The notes: generated from the sequence alone by a model not told the origin. Positions 1 through 8,441 are shown, numbered from the stretch's first letter. The stretch is DNA of 64,000 nt from Pseudoduganella violacea (GCF_014191875.1 NZ_JACHXD010000004.1:124001-188000); one strand, 5' to 3'. Numbers and translations are program-made.

Positions 1-923
1 AAACGGCCGCCGAATACATCGATCTTGCCCAGCTTGGCCACCAACTCCTTGGCTTTCAGCGCGGGCTTGCCGTCGGCCTGGGTCAGCTCCACCGATTGCG
101 CTTTCGCTTCGCCGCCCAGCACCAGCGCAGGGCCGCCCTCTTTCGGCTGGCGGAAGCTGGCGTGCAGTTGCGCATCAAGACGGCCGCTTGGCATGCGGAA
201 GGCCAGCTTGGTCGGCAAATAGGCCAGATAGCGCGGTACGTCCAGATTATCCAGCTTCAGCTCAAACACCACTTCCTTGGTGTCGGCGAAGGGACGCAGC
301 TTGCCGTTCAGGTGCAGCGGCGCGCCATTGACGACGGCGCTGAACAGCGGCTCCACAAACAGCTGCACGTCGGTCGGCATGGACGAGACGAATGGAATGC
401 CCAGTTTCAGGCCTTCGATCTTATGACTGCTGCCGGCCGGCTTATCCTCGAAGGCGATGCCGCCCTCCTCGATCTGGATATTGTTGACCGAGAAGCGCGC
501 CGGTTCCGGCGAAGGCGGCTGGCTGGCGATCAGCTCAATGATGTCGTCGATGCTGTAATGGTTGGCATCCTTGCGCACCAGATGCACATAGGGCTTGCTC
601 AGACGGACTTCCTGCACCACGGGCGCAAGGCGCAGCAGGGACTGGCCGGACAGGTCCACGGCCAACCGGTCGAAGCTGGCGAAAACAGCGTCGCCCTGCG
701 GCTCCATCATCTTCAAGCCATGCACCGTCAGCGCCAGCGTAAAGGGATTGAGTTCGACCTTTTCAATGGTGAGCTGGCGATGCAGGATATCGGCCGCCTT
801 TTGCTGCGCCTGCGATTTGATCAGGGCCGGCAAAGCCAGAAAGCCCAGCGCCGCATACAGCAGCACCAGACCGGCAAGAACAAGAACGGCGCGCAGCGCG
901 CGCTTCAGCCATTTGTTTTTCAT
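1..923 (-). CDS. DUF748/AsmA-like envelope protein (5' part only)
   Basis: The reverse strand reads from an ATG at 923 without a stop to the window edge, so only about the first 307 residues are visible. The protein starts with a short basic stretch and one hydrophobic segment (about residues 8-30, rich in Leu/Ala/Val). This is followed by repeated phrases such as LTIEKVELNPFTLALTV and HYSIDDIIELI, typical of large DUF748/AsmA-like proteins, which are anchored in the inner membrane and span the periplasm. Family members are linked to outer-membrane lipid homeostasis, but this copy's role is an inference. It lies downstream of tRNA-Asn and that tRNA's terminator, so it needs its own promoter. 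Confidence 0.75.
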   Translation of the reverse strand, partial: MKNKWLKRALRAVLVLAGLVLLYAALGFLALPALIKSQAQQKAADILHRQLTIEKVELNPFTLALTVHGLKMMEPQGDAVFASFDRLAVDLSGQSLLRLAPVVQEVRLSKPYVHLVRKDANHYSIDDIIELIASQPPSPEPARFSVNNIQIEEGGIAFEDKPAGSSHKIEGLKLGIPFVSSMPTDVQLFVEPLFSAVVNGAPLHLNGKLRPFADTKEVVFELKLDNLDVPRYLAYLPTKLAFRMPSGRLDAQLHASFRQPKEGGPALVLGGEAKAQSVELTQADGKPALKAKELVAKLGKIDVFGGR

Positions 924-1000
924 CGCAGTCGGAACTTATCAGCAGAAGTAGCAGGATTATTACGAATATACCTAAGCTGCTAGCTTCTGAATAGTTGGCA

Positions 1001-1040
1001 AAAGAAAAAGGGGGTTACGATCACTCGTAACCCCCTTTTG
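1001..1040 (-). terminator. Rho-independent terminator of tRNA-Asn copy 1
   Basis: A perfect 11-bp inverted repeat (GGGGGTTACGA / TCGTAACCCCC, 1010-1020 and 1025-1035) with a 4-nt loop is followed on the minus strand by a T-rich tract. It sits directly downstream of the tRNA. Confidence 0.85.
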
Positions 1041-1045
1041 TATTC

Positions 1046-1121
1046 TGGCTCCCCGACCTGGACTCGAACCAGGGACCTGCGGATTAACAGTCCGTCGCTC
1101 TACCGACTGAGCTATCAGGGA
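1046..1121 (-). tRNA. tRNA-Asn (GTT), copy 1
   Basis: A 76-nt gene including an encoded CCA. On the minus strand it has the acceptor stem TCCCTGA/TCGGGGA, a D arm with AGTCGGTA, the anticodon loop CTGTTAA (anticodon GTT) and the T loop TTCGAGT. Two further copies at 8326-8401 and 34546-34621 have the same sequence, and a damaged copy lies at 5602-5674. Confidence 0.97.
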
Positions 1122-1132
1122 AAAGAGGCCGC

Positions 1133-1160
1133 ATTATATACGGCTCGCCGCAGTCTGCAA
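1133..1160 (-). promoter_or_regulatory. Promoter of tRNA-Asn copy 1
   Basis: On the minus strand a TTGCAG box is separated by 16 nt from a perfect TATAAT. A GC-rich discriminator (GCGGCC) follows, as in stable-RNA promoters. Confidence 0.75.
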
Positions 1161-1206
1161 ACAATTTTTTGAAACATCGGCTGAAATCTTTTCATTTTCG
1201 CCAGAC

Positions 1207-3147
1207 TCAGGGCCGCCCCACACCCTCCTGCCGATAATCGCACACGCCCTGCGGGAAGATGCGCGCCAACCACGCGCGCTGCGGCAGTGTGAATTCCAGC
1301 GCGGAGGGATAGGTACCGTCCTCCAGCGCCTTGGCGACCGGTTTCAGCGCGCATATGAAGATATCGCCCTTGATGGAATCGCCAGCCACCATGCGCGGGC
1401 TGCTGAACAGCGGGAAGGCCCGGGTACAGGCGCCCGCCGCCTTCTTGTTCAAGATACCGTCCCACACCCCGGCGCCGGCGGCAATCGGCGCGCCGCCGCC
1501 ATCCAGGCATTTGTCAGTGAAGCCGGGCGGCGGCTTGCCATCCGACAGATAACGGTCCAACACACCCAAAGCCTCCATCGCCGCATCGGCCAGCACCGCT
1601 TCGGAACCGGTGAACCAGACAACCTGGCGCGCTGCTTCGGACGACGCACCCGCCTCCAGCCGAGCCCTGACCGAGAAGGCCTGGCGCGCGTTGTGCATAT
1701 TCAATTCCGGCTCCAGATAAGGTCGCAGATCGATCATCGGAATGCCGAGGCGGCGGCCGGTGAAGACTTCGCCGGAGGCGTAAGCCTTGCGTATGGCCTG
1801 CACATCACCCTGGCGCCGCGGCGACGGCGTGCCGGCTGGATCACGGCAGCTGGAGCTACGCTGCATATTGCGCGCATCGAAAGGATCGCCGCTGGCGTCC
1901 CACTGCACGAAATCGGCCTGGTCCTTCCAGCTGCCGGCGCAGGCATTGATGCGCAAGAATTCGTCCGTGCCGATCCGGCCTTTCGCCAGCGCCTCCAGGC
2001 CATACTGCACGCCAACGTTGTCGATGGTGATGGGGGCGAAGCCTCGGCTGTCCACGCCGTAGAGGTCGGACAGGTCGTTCCAGTGCGTCCATTTGACGCC
2101 GGCGAAGGCGCTGTCGGAATAGCCATAGGCCTTGACCGCCAGATCAAAGCGCGGATCTTTGTACTGCGGATTGAGCACATTCGGCATGGCCATGCGCCAG
2201 CCAGTGATGCACTCGGTGGAACCCGTGCCGCCCGTGAGCGGATTGCGCGCGCTGTCGCTGGCGTTCATACCTTCGATCCAGGCCTGGCGGCTCCACTGCG
2301 CCCAGGGCGAAGCCGGATCGCGCGCCGCCTCCTCCCTGAAATACTGGCCCAGCAAAGGACAGTCCGACACGGGAATGGTCTGGGTAATCATGTCCGGATA
2401 GGATTGGATCGGTATCCCCGCATCCAGCAAGCCTGGCTGGTTTTGCGCGAACAGATACTGCTGCACGCCGCCGCCCGATCCGCCGATGCCGACGGTGTAG
2501 CGCGGCGCGCCGTAAGTGTGCACGAAATACTGCTTGGTCAGCGCCGCCGTTTCCCCGGCCAAGCGCATATTGTAGTGAACCCCGGTTTCGTTGCCGGAGG
2601 AAGTCACCACCGCATAGCCCTGGGCCAGCAGGCGCGGCATCATGCGCCGTTCGGCGCTGCCCAGCGCCTCCTTGAACCACATGGCCGTCCCCTGCTGATG
2701 GCCGATGCCGACGCCGCCGCGCAGCCAGTACACCAGCTTATTATTCCATTCGCCCGGCCCACCTGGCTGCGGCGCCAGCATGGCGATGGTATAGAGAAAA
2801 CGGTTGATGCTGCCCGCCTCCACCCGCACCACGAAAGGCACGCTGGTGCCTTTCCAGTTCGTGCTTTTCAAATCGGATGGCGGCTCGCCCGCCGGATCAT
2901 AAGCCTTGAAAGTGCTGCCGTTGTAATAGAAGTAGCGCACCTGCGCGTTGATCGCGCAATTGCGGCTGTAGCCAACCAACTTGTCGTCAGCATCGCGCAC
3001 CGGATGGCCGACGCCATCCTGGTTGTCCACCAGGGGCTGACCCAGGCCGGACTCCACCGAACGGCAAATGAAAGGCTGCTGCTGCGCACCCGCATGGCCG
3101 CCCACCGCGCAGGCAAGAACAGCCAGCAAAACAAACCATGGTTTCAT
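1207..3147 (-). CDS. Secreted DUF6351-like alpha/beta-hydrolase-type protein
   Basis: A 646-residue exported protein. A Sec signal peptide covers about residues 1-21 (MKPWFVLLAVLACAVGGHAGA). The hydrolase-like core has a nucleophile elbow IGGSGGG with Ser224, followed by QQYLFAQNQPGLLDAGIP. This matches my recollection of DUF6351 proteins, which resemble tannase/esterase-like hydrolases; the substrate cannot be read from sequence. The start at 3147 has a good GGAGG about 8 nt upstream. It lies downstream of a TonB-dependent receptor on the same strand, but a terminator separates them, so co-transcription is doubtful. A joint role in taking up and hydrolysing a plant or phenolic compound is speculative. 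Confidence 0.75.
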   Translation of the reverse strand: MKPWFVLLAVLACAVGGHAGAQQQPFICRSVESGLGQPLVDNQDGVGHPVRDADDKLVGYSRNCAINAQVRYFYYNGSTFKAYDPAGEPPSDLKSTNWKGTSVPFVVRVEAGSINRFLYTIAMLAPQPGGPGEWNNKLVYWLRGGVGIGHQQGTAMWFKEALGSAERRMMPRLLAQGYAVVTSSGNETGVHYNMRLAGETAALTKQYFVHTYGAPRYTVGIGGSGGGVQQYLFAQNQPGLLDAGIPIQSYPDMITQTIPVSDCPLLGQYFREEAARDPASPWAQWSRQAWIEGMNASDSARNPLTGGTGSTECITGWRMAMPNVLNPQYKDPRFDLAVKAYGYSDSAFAGVKWTHWNDLSDLYGVDSRGFAPITIDNVGVQYGLEALAKGRIGTDEFLRINACAGSWKDQADFVQWDASGDPFDARNMQRSSSCRDPAGTPSPRRQGDVQAIRKAYASGEVFTGRRLGIPMIDLRPYLEPELNMHNARQAFSVRARLEAGASSEAARQVVWFTGSEAVLADAAMEALGVLDRYLSDGKPPPGFTDKCLDGGGAPIAAGAGVWDGILNKKAAGACTRAFPLFSSPRMVAGDSIKGDIFICALKPVAKALEDGTYPSALEFTLPQRAWLARIFPQGVCDYRQEGVGRP

Positions 3148-3186
3148 CGTTCATCCTCCCGCCGCCAGTGTAGCCCATATAGCCCA

Positions 3187-3221
3187 AATAAAAACGGCCC
3201 CGCGATTGCTCGCGGAGCCGT
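3187..3221 (-). terminator. Terminator after the TonB-dependent receptor
   Basis: On the minus strand a near-perfect 12-bp stem (ACGGCTCCGCGA with TCGCGGGGCCGT, loop GCAA) is followed by TTTTATTT. It lies just past the stop of the receptor gene at 3246. Confidence 0.85.
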
Positions 3222-3245
3222 TCCTTGATCAGTCAAGAGTCGCTT

Positions 3246-5438
3246 TTAGAAGCTGCCCTTGAACTGCACGCCCCATTGACGCGGCTCGTTGATGAAGCCG
3301 GTCAGGTTGTTGAAGTCGATACCGCCGGTGATGCGCTGGGTGTTGGTGATGTTGCGGCCGAATGCAGCCACTTCATATTTGCCACCTTGCCAGTTGTAGC
3401 CCACGCGCAGGCCGCCTTCGGTCATGGCCTTGCCGGTGAATTCCTTCGACTCATACAGGAAGAAGTTGATCTTGCTGCGGTAGGACCAGTCGGTCAGGAT
3501 GAACAGATTGCCTTCGGCCAGAGGGAAGTTGTAACGCGCGCTGGCGTTGATGATCCACTTCGGCGCTTGCGGCAGTGCGTTGCCGTCGATGATGGCGCGG
3601 CCGGCCGCGTTCAGCGGATCGGTCACGGTGCACTGGCGGCAGGTCTGCACGGACAGCGAAGGATCGCGCAGCTGGGTGTAGTTGTACGAAGCGCTGGTCG
3701 ATACCTTGAAGTCGTTGGTGATGAAGCCTTCGAAGTCCATCTCCACGCCACGGCCCTTGGTCTTGGCGGCGTTGATCAGACGGGTCACGTTGGTGTTACC
3801 GCCAACCACGGTCAGCTGCTGGTTCTTCACGTCGTAGTCGTACACGCTCATGGAAACGCGTGCGCGGCGGTTGAACAGGTCAGCCTTCACGCCAGCTTCG
3901 ATCGAGGTGATGGTTTCCGCGTCAGCCACGGTGATCGGCGCATTGGCCGAAGCGGCCGCGATACTTGGCGCGCGGAAGCCGGTTGCCACGCGGGCGTACA
4001 CGCTCACGTCCTTGTTCACGGTGTAGTTGGCGCTCAGATCCCAGTTCGCCTTGTTCTTGCTCTCGCCGAAGGAATCAGGGCCGATCTGCACCACGTTTTC
4101 ACGCTTGATGGTGTTGAAGTCCTTCTTGTCCTTGGTGTAGCGCAGGCCGCCGCGCACGGTGAAGGCGTCGGAGAAGGCATAGTTCAGCGAACCGAAGGCC
4201 GCCCAGGCGGTGTTCTTCTGGCGGCTGGACAGGTGCGAGAACTGCACGCCGGTATCGCTGTTGAAGTTGTTGGTAAAGCCGCTTGCGTCTTCATTGAAGT
4301 AATAGAGGCCGGTCTGCCAGTTCAGCGGACCTGCGTTTTTCGATTCAACGCGGAATTCCTGGCTGTACTGCTTCATATCGCTGATGCCGCCCGCGGTCTC
4401 AACCTGGAAAGGAATGAAGCCGGTACCGGTCGGGGTGCCGCCGTCGATGTCGCCGCGGCTCACGTAGTTGCCCACGGTTTCATAGCCGGTGATCGAGAAC
4501 AGCTTGACCGGGCCCAGATCCCAGCTCAGACGCACGTTCGCGCCCTTGGTGTTCAGGTTCTGGAAGTTCTGGCCATTGGTGTGGATCTCGTTGGGATTGA
4601 AGCCGTCCACGACTTCGTTGGTGCCCTTCTTGATCATATTGGCGCGGAACAGGCGCGCGCTGCCGCCGGTGCTGCGCTGGTGCAGATTGAACAGGGCGTT
4701 GAAGGAGCCGCCCGGCTGGTACAGGAACTGTACGCGTTCGGCATGCTCGTTATAGCCTTCCAGCTCGTCCTTCTTGCCGGTGAAGGTGTTGTCCACGTAG
4801 CCGTCGCGGTGCTGGCGCAGGGTGGAAACGCGCATCGCCCATTCTTTCGACAGCGGCACGTTGACCGCGCCTTCCACATTGGTGGTGGCGTGGGTGGCGT
4901 AGGAGACGTTGTAGTAGCCGTCGATGCCTTTCAGGTGCGGCTTGGCCGATTCGAACTTCACCACGCCGGCCGGGGTGTTGCGGCCGAACAGGGTTCCTTG
5001 CGGGCCGCGCAGCACTTCAACGCCGGCCATGTCGAACATAGGGAAACCTTTCAGAATCGGGTTCTCTTGCACTACGTCGTCATAAATCAGGGAAACTGGC
5101 TGGGAAGCGAACACGCTGAAATCGGTGTTGCCATAGCCGCGGATGTAGAAGCGGGGGAAGGTGCGGCCGTTGGAGGATTCAACGTTCAGGCTCGGGGTTT
5201 TGCCTGCGAGTACCCGGATATCCTGGCCGCTGGAGACGATCACGTCGAGCTTCTCGTCTTTCAGCATCGACACCGAAACCGGCACATCGCGGATATTCTC
5301 GGCGCGGCGCTGGGCAGTCACGGTCACCGTTTCCAGCTGGCCTTTGGCTGGCTGGGCGGCTTCCTGCGCCATCGCGGCCATCGGCATCAAAGCGCCTACG
5401 GCCAGCAGACGCTTGTGCATCTTGGACAGTTTCATCAT
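3246..5438 (-). CDS. TonB-dependent outer-membrane receptor
   Basis: A 730-residue receptor for TonB-energised uptake across the outer membrane. A signal peptide ends near MAMAQ (residues 1-25). It is followed by a TonB-box-like ETVTVTA (about 36-42), a plug domain with YIRGYG and LRGPQGTLFGRNTPAG (about 97-155), and a C-terminal 22-strand barrel ending in a terminal Phe (FKGSF). No N-terminal STN signalling domain is seen. The overall type resembles the broad receptors of sphingomonads and oxalobacters that import carbohydrates or aromatic compounds rather than classic ferric-siderophore receptors; the ligand is unknown. The start has AAGGA 6 nt upstream. Confidence 0.9.
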   Translation of the reverse strand: MMKLSKMHKRLLAVGALMPMAAMAQEAAQPAKGQLETVTVTAQRRAENIRDVPVSVSMLKDEKLDVIVSSGQDIRVLAGKTPSLNVESSNGRTFPRFYIRGYGNTDFSVFASQPVSLIYDDVVQENPILKGFPMFDMAGVEVLRGPQGTLFGRNTPAGVVKFESAKPHLKGIDGYYNVSYATHATTNVEGAVNVPLSKEWAMRVSTLRQHRDGYVDNTFTGKKDELEGYNEHAERVQFLYQPGGSFNALFNLHQRSTGGSARLFRANMIKKGTNEVVDGFNPNEIHTNGQNFQNLNTKGANVRLSWDLGPVKLFSITGYETVGNYVSRGDIDGGTPTGTGFIPFQVETAGGISDMKQYSQEFRVESKNAGPLNWQTGLYYFNEDASGFTNNFNSDTGVQFSHLSSRQKNTAWAAFGSLNYAFSDAFTVRGGLRYTKDKKDFNTIKRENVVQIGPDSFGESKNKANWDLSANYTVNKDVSVYARVATGFRAPSIAAASANAPITVADAETITSIEAGVKADLFNRRARVSMSVYDYDVKNQQLTVVGGNTNVTRLINAAKTKGRGVEMDFEGFITNDFKVSTSASYNYTQLRDPSLSVQTCRQCTVTDPLNAAGRAIIDGNALPQAPKWIINASARYNFPLAEGNLFILTDWSYRSKINFFLYESKEFTGKAMTEGGLRVGYNWQGGKYEVAAFGRNITNTQRITGGIDFNNLTGFINEPRQWGVQFKGSF

Positions 5439-5557
5439 TTGCTTTCCTTAGTTTGAAATAAATTCTGCGAAGGTATACAACGGCTGTCTCCTGTCCTCAT
5501 CACGGCAGCATCCTCGATGCGCGGGGGATTCGGTGTTTTCTTTTTCTTCTTGCGCCG

Positions 5558-5592
5558 AAAAACAAAGGGCTGCGTCGATCAACGCAGCCCCC
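5558..5592 (-). terminator. Terminator of the degenerate tRNA-Asn unit
   Basis: A perfect 9-bp stem GGGCTGCGT/ACGCAGCCC (5567-5575, 5582-5590) is followed on the minus strand by TTTGTTTTT. It is placed like the terminators of the intact tRNA-Asn copies but differs in sequence. Confidence 0.75.
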
Positions 5593-5601
5593 AAAATATT
5601 C

Positions 5602-5674
5602 TGGCTCCCCGACCACGACTCGAAGCGAGAACGCAAAACGCGCTCCATCGCTCTACCGGCTGGGCCGTCAGGGA
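5602..5674 (-). pseudogene. Degenerate tRNA-Asn copy
   Basis: 73 nt against 76 in the intact copies. The acceptor stem (TCCCTGA/TCGGGGA), the 3' GCCA, TTCGAGT of the T loop and GGTAGAGCGA of the D arm are kept. The D stem has a mismatch (GCCC opposite GAGC). The anticodon arm and variable loop are replaced by unrelated sequence: after ATGGA comes GCGCGTTTTGCG, and no GTT anticodon loop can be formed. The T stem is broken (TCTCGC against GTGG). It cannot act as an asparagine tRNA. Promoter and terminator both look intact, so an RNA may still be made. Confidence 0.85.
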
Positions 5675-5687
5675 AAAAGTCGGGCGC

Positions 5688-5716
5688 ATTATATACGCGC
5701 CAAGCCGGGCCAACAA
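5688..5716 (-). promoter_or_regulatory. Promoter of the degenerate tRNA-Asn unit
   Basis: On the minus strand TTGTTG is separated by 17 nt from a perfect TATAAT, followed by GCGCCC. The layout matches the intact tRNA-Asn promoters. Confidence 0.7.
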
Positions 5717-5879
5717 CACTATTTTCAAGGCTTCGCGGCGTGACGCAGCGCAAAACAATAGCAAAAAAACATGCGCAAGCGGTCCAGGCAAAGCCGCTTT
5801 TGATCTAGCGCAGCCGGGGCAAAAAAGGGTAGTCCTATGATGAAAGTCCCCCCTTTTTTCATTCTCCGAGGCCCCCGAA

Positions 5880-7601
5880 ATGAAATCGAACGCCCTGGCG
5901 CAACGCGCCCTCACCCTGATGCAAAAAAAGCATGGCATGGACCGGCTGCGGATCGTCCACGCCGCCGAAATCAGCGATCCCGATAGCGGCGAAACCCTGT
6001 ACGATTTCAGCGCTGTCTCGCCGGACGATCCGAACGGTCCATCCTGGCGCATCCTGCTGGCGGAGGATGGCAAGGAACGCGAACGCCATTCCGCGCTGGA
6101 GCCCATGGTCGATGCCACGCGCCGGGTGGAGATCGACGCCGCCGCGCTGGGGATGATCACGATCGATCCGGCCAGCAATGTGCTGACGCTGAACCCCGAC
6201 GACACGCTGGACGAGACCATCACCGTCACGGTGCCGAAAAACGCCGGCGTGGCGAAAGCCGACATCTACTTCCTGGCCGACACCACCGGTTCCATGGGGC
6301 CGGTGCTGGCCGCCGTGCAGGCCGGCGCCAATAATGTGCTGACCGCCTTGAGCGGTTTGGGCATGGACCTGATGTTCGGCGTCGGCAATTACCGCGACTT
6401 TCCGCCCAAGGCGCCCTCGCCTTTCAGCCACCAGCTCAACCCCACCAATGCGGCGCCCGCCGTCACGGCAGCCATCGGCGCCTGGTCGGCCAGCGGCGGC
6501 GGCGATACGGCCGAAGGCCAGTTCCTCGCGCTGGAGCAGCTGGCGCAGGCACCCGGCGGCAGCATCGGCTGGCGCGCCGGCGCCAGACGCATCATCGTCT
6601 GGATCGGCGATGCGCCAGGCCATGATCCGATCTGCACCGCGATCTCAGGCCTGGCCAGCGCCATCACCGAGGCCAGCGCCACCGCCGCACTGAGCGGACA
6701 GGGAATCGCGGTGCTGGCCATTTCCACCGCCACGCCGGGATTGGACGACGATCCCGCGCCACTCTCCAGCGACTACACCGGGTCTTGCGGCGCGCCAGGC
6801 GGCTCGGCCGGCCAAGGCACGCGCGTTGCAGCAGCCACCGGCGGCGCCTTCGTCAGCGGCATCAAGCCCGACACCATCGTCAAAACCATCATCGATATGG
6901 TGACCGGTGCGGTGTCCTCCATCGCCAATCTGAAGCTGGTGCCCAGCGCCAGCATCGCGCCCTTCGTCGTCTCGATCGACCCGGCCGGAGGTTATGGCCC
7001 GCTGGCCGGGGAGCGCGAGCATATGCTGGAATTCAGGGTGAAATTCCACGGTATCGCCTGCGCCGAGGAAGAGAAAGTCGTCAACGGCACGCTGGACGTG
7101 GTGGTGGACGGCGCCGTCGCCGCCGCCAAAACGGTGAAGATCACCGTGCCGCCCTGCCGGCCGAAGGTGACGGTGTACTCGGTCAAATTCGTCTGCGGCA
7201 CGCAGCACAAGCATCCCGAATGCTGCTGCACGCCGGTGCGCCCCGGCCATTATGCAACCCAGATCACCATCCACAACCACACGGACCAGCCGATGACGCT
7301 GCGCAAGCGCTTCATCCCCGTGGTGCTGGCAGGCGCGCCGCTGGGCCGCGAGCCGAAAGTAGGCCTGCCGCGCGCCGAGGATACCGTCGTGCTGCCGCCG
7401 CACTCGGCGACGATGGACGATTGCTGCCGCATCACCGAGCTGCTGTTCGGTTCCGCCGTCGATGTGCTCACCATCGGCATCCTCGAAATCAGCGCGCCGG
7501 GCGAAGTCAGCGTGACAGCGCTCTACACCACCGACAAAGCCATCGAGGTGAAGCAGATCCACGGCCATCAAGCCGCGAAACCGGCAGGCGGCGCCGGCTA
7601 A
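5880..7601 (+). CDS. VWA (MIDAS) protein with Cys-rich C-terminal domain
   Basis: 573 residues, no signal peptide, so probably cytosolic. The central von Willebrand A domain (about 125-345) has all three metal-site elements: DTTGS (Asp134-Ser138), the GGGDT Thr210, and Asp244 in IVWIGDAPGHD. The long loops resemble integrin-beta-like bacterial VWA proteins. The C-terminal region (about 430-560) starts with VKFVCGTQHKHPECCCTPV and continues as a beta-rich stretch ending in a VTALYTTDKAIEVKQI phrase. I recall similar CGTQ-type domains in uncharacterised bacterial proteins but know no function. GAGG lies 8 nt before the start. A coiled-coil protein gene follows 67 nt downstream. Confidence 0.8.
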   Translation: MKSNALAQRALTLMQKKHGMDRLRIVHAAEISDPDSGETLYDFSAVSPDDPNGPSWRILLAEDGKERERHSALEPMVDATRRVEIDAAALGMITIDPASNVLTLNPDDTLDETITVTVPKNAGVAKADIYFLADTTGSMGPVLAAVQAGANNVLTALSGLGMDLMFGVGNYRDFPPKAPSPFSHQLNPTNAAPAVTAAIGAWSASGGGDTAEGQFLALEQLAQAPGGSIGWRAGARRIIVWIGDAPGHDPICTAISGLASAITEASATAALSGQGIAVLAISTATPGLDDDPAPLSSDYTGSCGAPGGSAGQGTRVAAATGGAFVSGIKPDTIVKTIIDMVTGAVSSIANLKLVPSASIAPFVVSIDPAGGYGPLAGEREHMLEFRVKFHGIACAEEEKVVNGTLDVVVDGAVAAAKTVKITVPPCRPKVTVYSVKFVCGTQHKHPECCCTPVRPGHYATQITIHNHTDQPMTLRKRFIPVVLAGAPLGREPKVGLPRAEDTVVLPPHSATMDDCCRITELLFGSAVDVLTIGILEISAPGEVSVTALYTTDKAIEVKQIHGHQAAKPAGGAG

Positions 7602-7668
7602 ACACCTGCACTCATCTCGGCCAAGGGGCGGCCACGCCGCCCTTCTCTCGCTCAACCAGGAGCACGCC

Positions 7669-8043
7669 ATGGAACTTCATAGCAACGAATCAAGTCCAAG
7701 TTCGCAGTATGATAAACACGAGGCGCGCATTACTGTATTGGAGAAAGCCGTGGTGGATTTGCACTGCGACATCGCCCTGCTCAGGCAGCACATGGACGCT
7801 GGCTTTGCGTCCTTACATGCCGAAATCGAACACACGGCCGACAAGCTGCGGCTCGAATTTCATGAGTCCCAGCAATTACTCTATGAAAAAATCAGCAGGG
7901 AGCTCAAGGAGGTCGACGAGCGGACCACGCAGCGCATTGACCGGCTTGAGGCCAAGCTGGATTATTTCATCAAGTGGGTCATCGGCATGCAGCTCACCAC
8001 CATGGGCGGCCTGATTGCGCTGGCAGCGCATCAATACATGTAA
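7669..8043 (+). CDS. Small coiled-coil protein with C-terminal membrane segment
   Basis: 124 residues, preceded by AGGAG 6 nt before the ATG. A long heptad-rich stretch (about 15-100) with charged residues ends in a hydrophobic segment (about 102-122, WVIGMQLTTMGGLIALA). It therefore looks like a tail-anchored coiled coil, similar in layout to DUF1640-type proteins and to the small coiled-coil proteins encoded by phages and mobile regions. It follows the VWA gene on the same strand and may share its transcript. No function is assigned. Confidence 0.7.
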   Translation: MELHSNESSPSSQYDKHEARITVLEKAVVDLHCDIALLRQHMDAGFASLHAEIEHTADKLRLEFHESQQLLYEKISRELKEVDERTTQRIDRLEAKLDYFIKWVIGMQLTTMGGLIALAAHQYM

Positions 8044-8059
8044 AGCCCCGGCGCACCAA

Positions 8060-8260
8060 TCAAGCCAAGGCTTCTTTCGCCGCCTCTTCCGGCGTCAAGC
8101 CGTCGTAGAACAGATCAGTGAACCACTCGATCTGCTCTTCAATATGGTCCTGCGCCTGCTCCACGGTCGCACCGCCCTTGACCAGCCAGCCTTCGACCTC
8201 GATGCACCACTGGATCAGTTCCAGGGTTTCCGGATCGAGTTCTTCCTTTTTCTTCGCCAT
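8060..8260 (-). CDS. Conserved-looking small acidic protein
   Basis: 66 residues with a basic start (MAKKKEE) and then an acidic helical body (ETLELIQWCIEVEGWLV...), ending in a short GLTPEEAAKEALA helix. GGAG lies 8-9 nt before the ATG. The family is not recognised. It is encoded just downstream of tRNA-Asn copy 2, on the same strand and beyond that tRNA's terminator, and converges on the coiled-coil gene. Confidence 0.65.
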   Translation of the reverse strand: MAKKKEELDPETLELIQWCIEVEGWLVKGGATVEQAQDHIEEQIEWFTDLFYDGLTPEEAAKEALA

Positions 8261-8287
8261 GCTCCACTCCCATCAACAAGCTCAATG

Positions 8288-8318
8288 CAAAAAGCCCAAC
8301 CGTGAGGCTGGGCTTTTC
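8288..8318 (-). terminator. Terminator of tRNA-Asn copy 2
   Basis: On the minus strand the stem AAGCCCAGCC / GGTTGGGCTT (one G-U pair, loop TCAC) is followed by a T run. A near-identical hairpin follows tRNA-Asn copy 3 (34505-34535), evidence that whole tRNA units were copied. Confidence 0.85.
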
Positions 8319-8325
8319 AGTATTC

Positions 8326-8401
8326 TGGCTCCCCGACCTGGACTCGAACCAGGGACCTGCGGATTAACAGTCCGTCGCTCTACCGACTGAGCTATCAGGG
8401 A
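8326..8401 (-). tRNA. tRNA-Asn (GTT), copy 2
   Basis: Identical over 76 nt to the gene at 1046-1121, with anticodon GTT and encoded CCA. The upstream discriminator up to the -10 box (GCGGCCTCTTTT) is also identical to copy 1. Confidence 0.97.
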
Positions 8402-8412
8402 AAAGAGGCCGC

Positions 8413-8441
8413 ATTATATACAGCCCTTTTTCAAATGTCGA
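8413..8441 (-). promoter_or_regulatory. Promoter of tRNA-Asn copy 2
   Basis: On the minus strand TCGACA, a 17-nt spacer, then TATAAT and a GC-rich discriminator. Confidence 0.75.

Larger units (their letters stand above)
5439..5879. other. Gene-free stretch holding a degenerate tRNA-Asn unit
   Basis: No protein gene is supported here. Short open frames on both strands lack ribosome sites and recognisable similarity. The stretch contains a terminator (5558-5592), a damaged tRNA-Asn (5602-5674), its promoter (5688-5716) and the leader of the VWA gene, which has GAGG 8 nt before its ATG. Confidence 0.7.

Noticed and set aside
96..983. A 295-codon plus-strand frame at the left edge
   Set aside because: Antisense to the DUF748-like gene, which has a membrane anchor and family phrases; the plus frame is low in structure and rich in Gln/His/Arg.
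1693..3228. A 511-codon plus-strand frame over the hydrolase gene
   Set aside because: Arg/His/Ala-rich composition, no recognisable motif and no ribosome site; the minus strand encodes a clear secreted hydrolase-like protein.
3225..5456. A 743-codon open frame on the plus strand
   Set aside because: It is the antisense shadow of the TonB receptor gene. Its protein is rich in His/Gly/Ala/Val without domains, while the minus strand shows a signal peptide, plug and barrel. High GC gives long open antisense frames here.
5602..5674. A functional fourth tRNA
   Set aside because: The anticodon arm cannot form and the T stem is broken, so it is recorded as a pseudogene.
5517..5840. Short open frames on both strands around the degenerate tRNA
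   Set aside because: They run through a terminator, the tRNA remnant and its promoter, have no ribosome site and look random.
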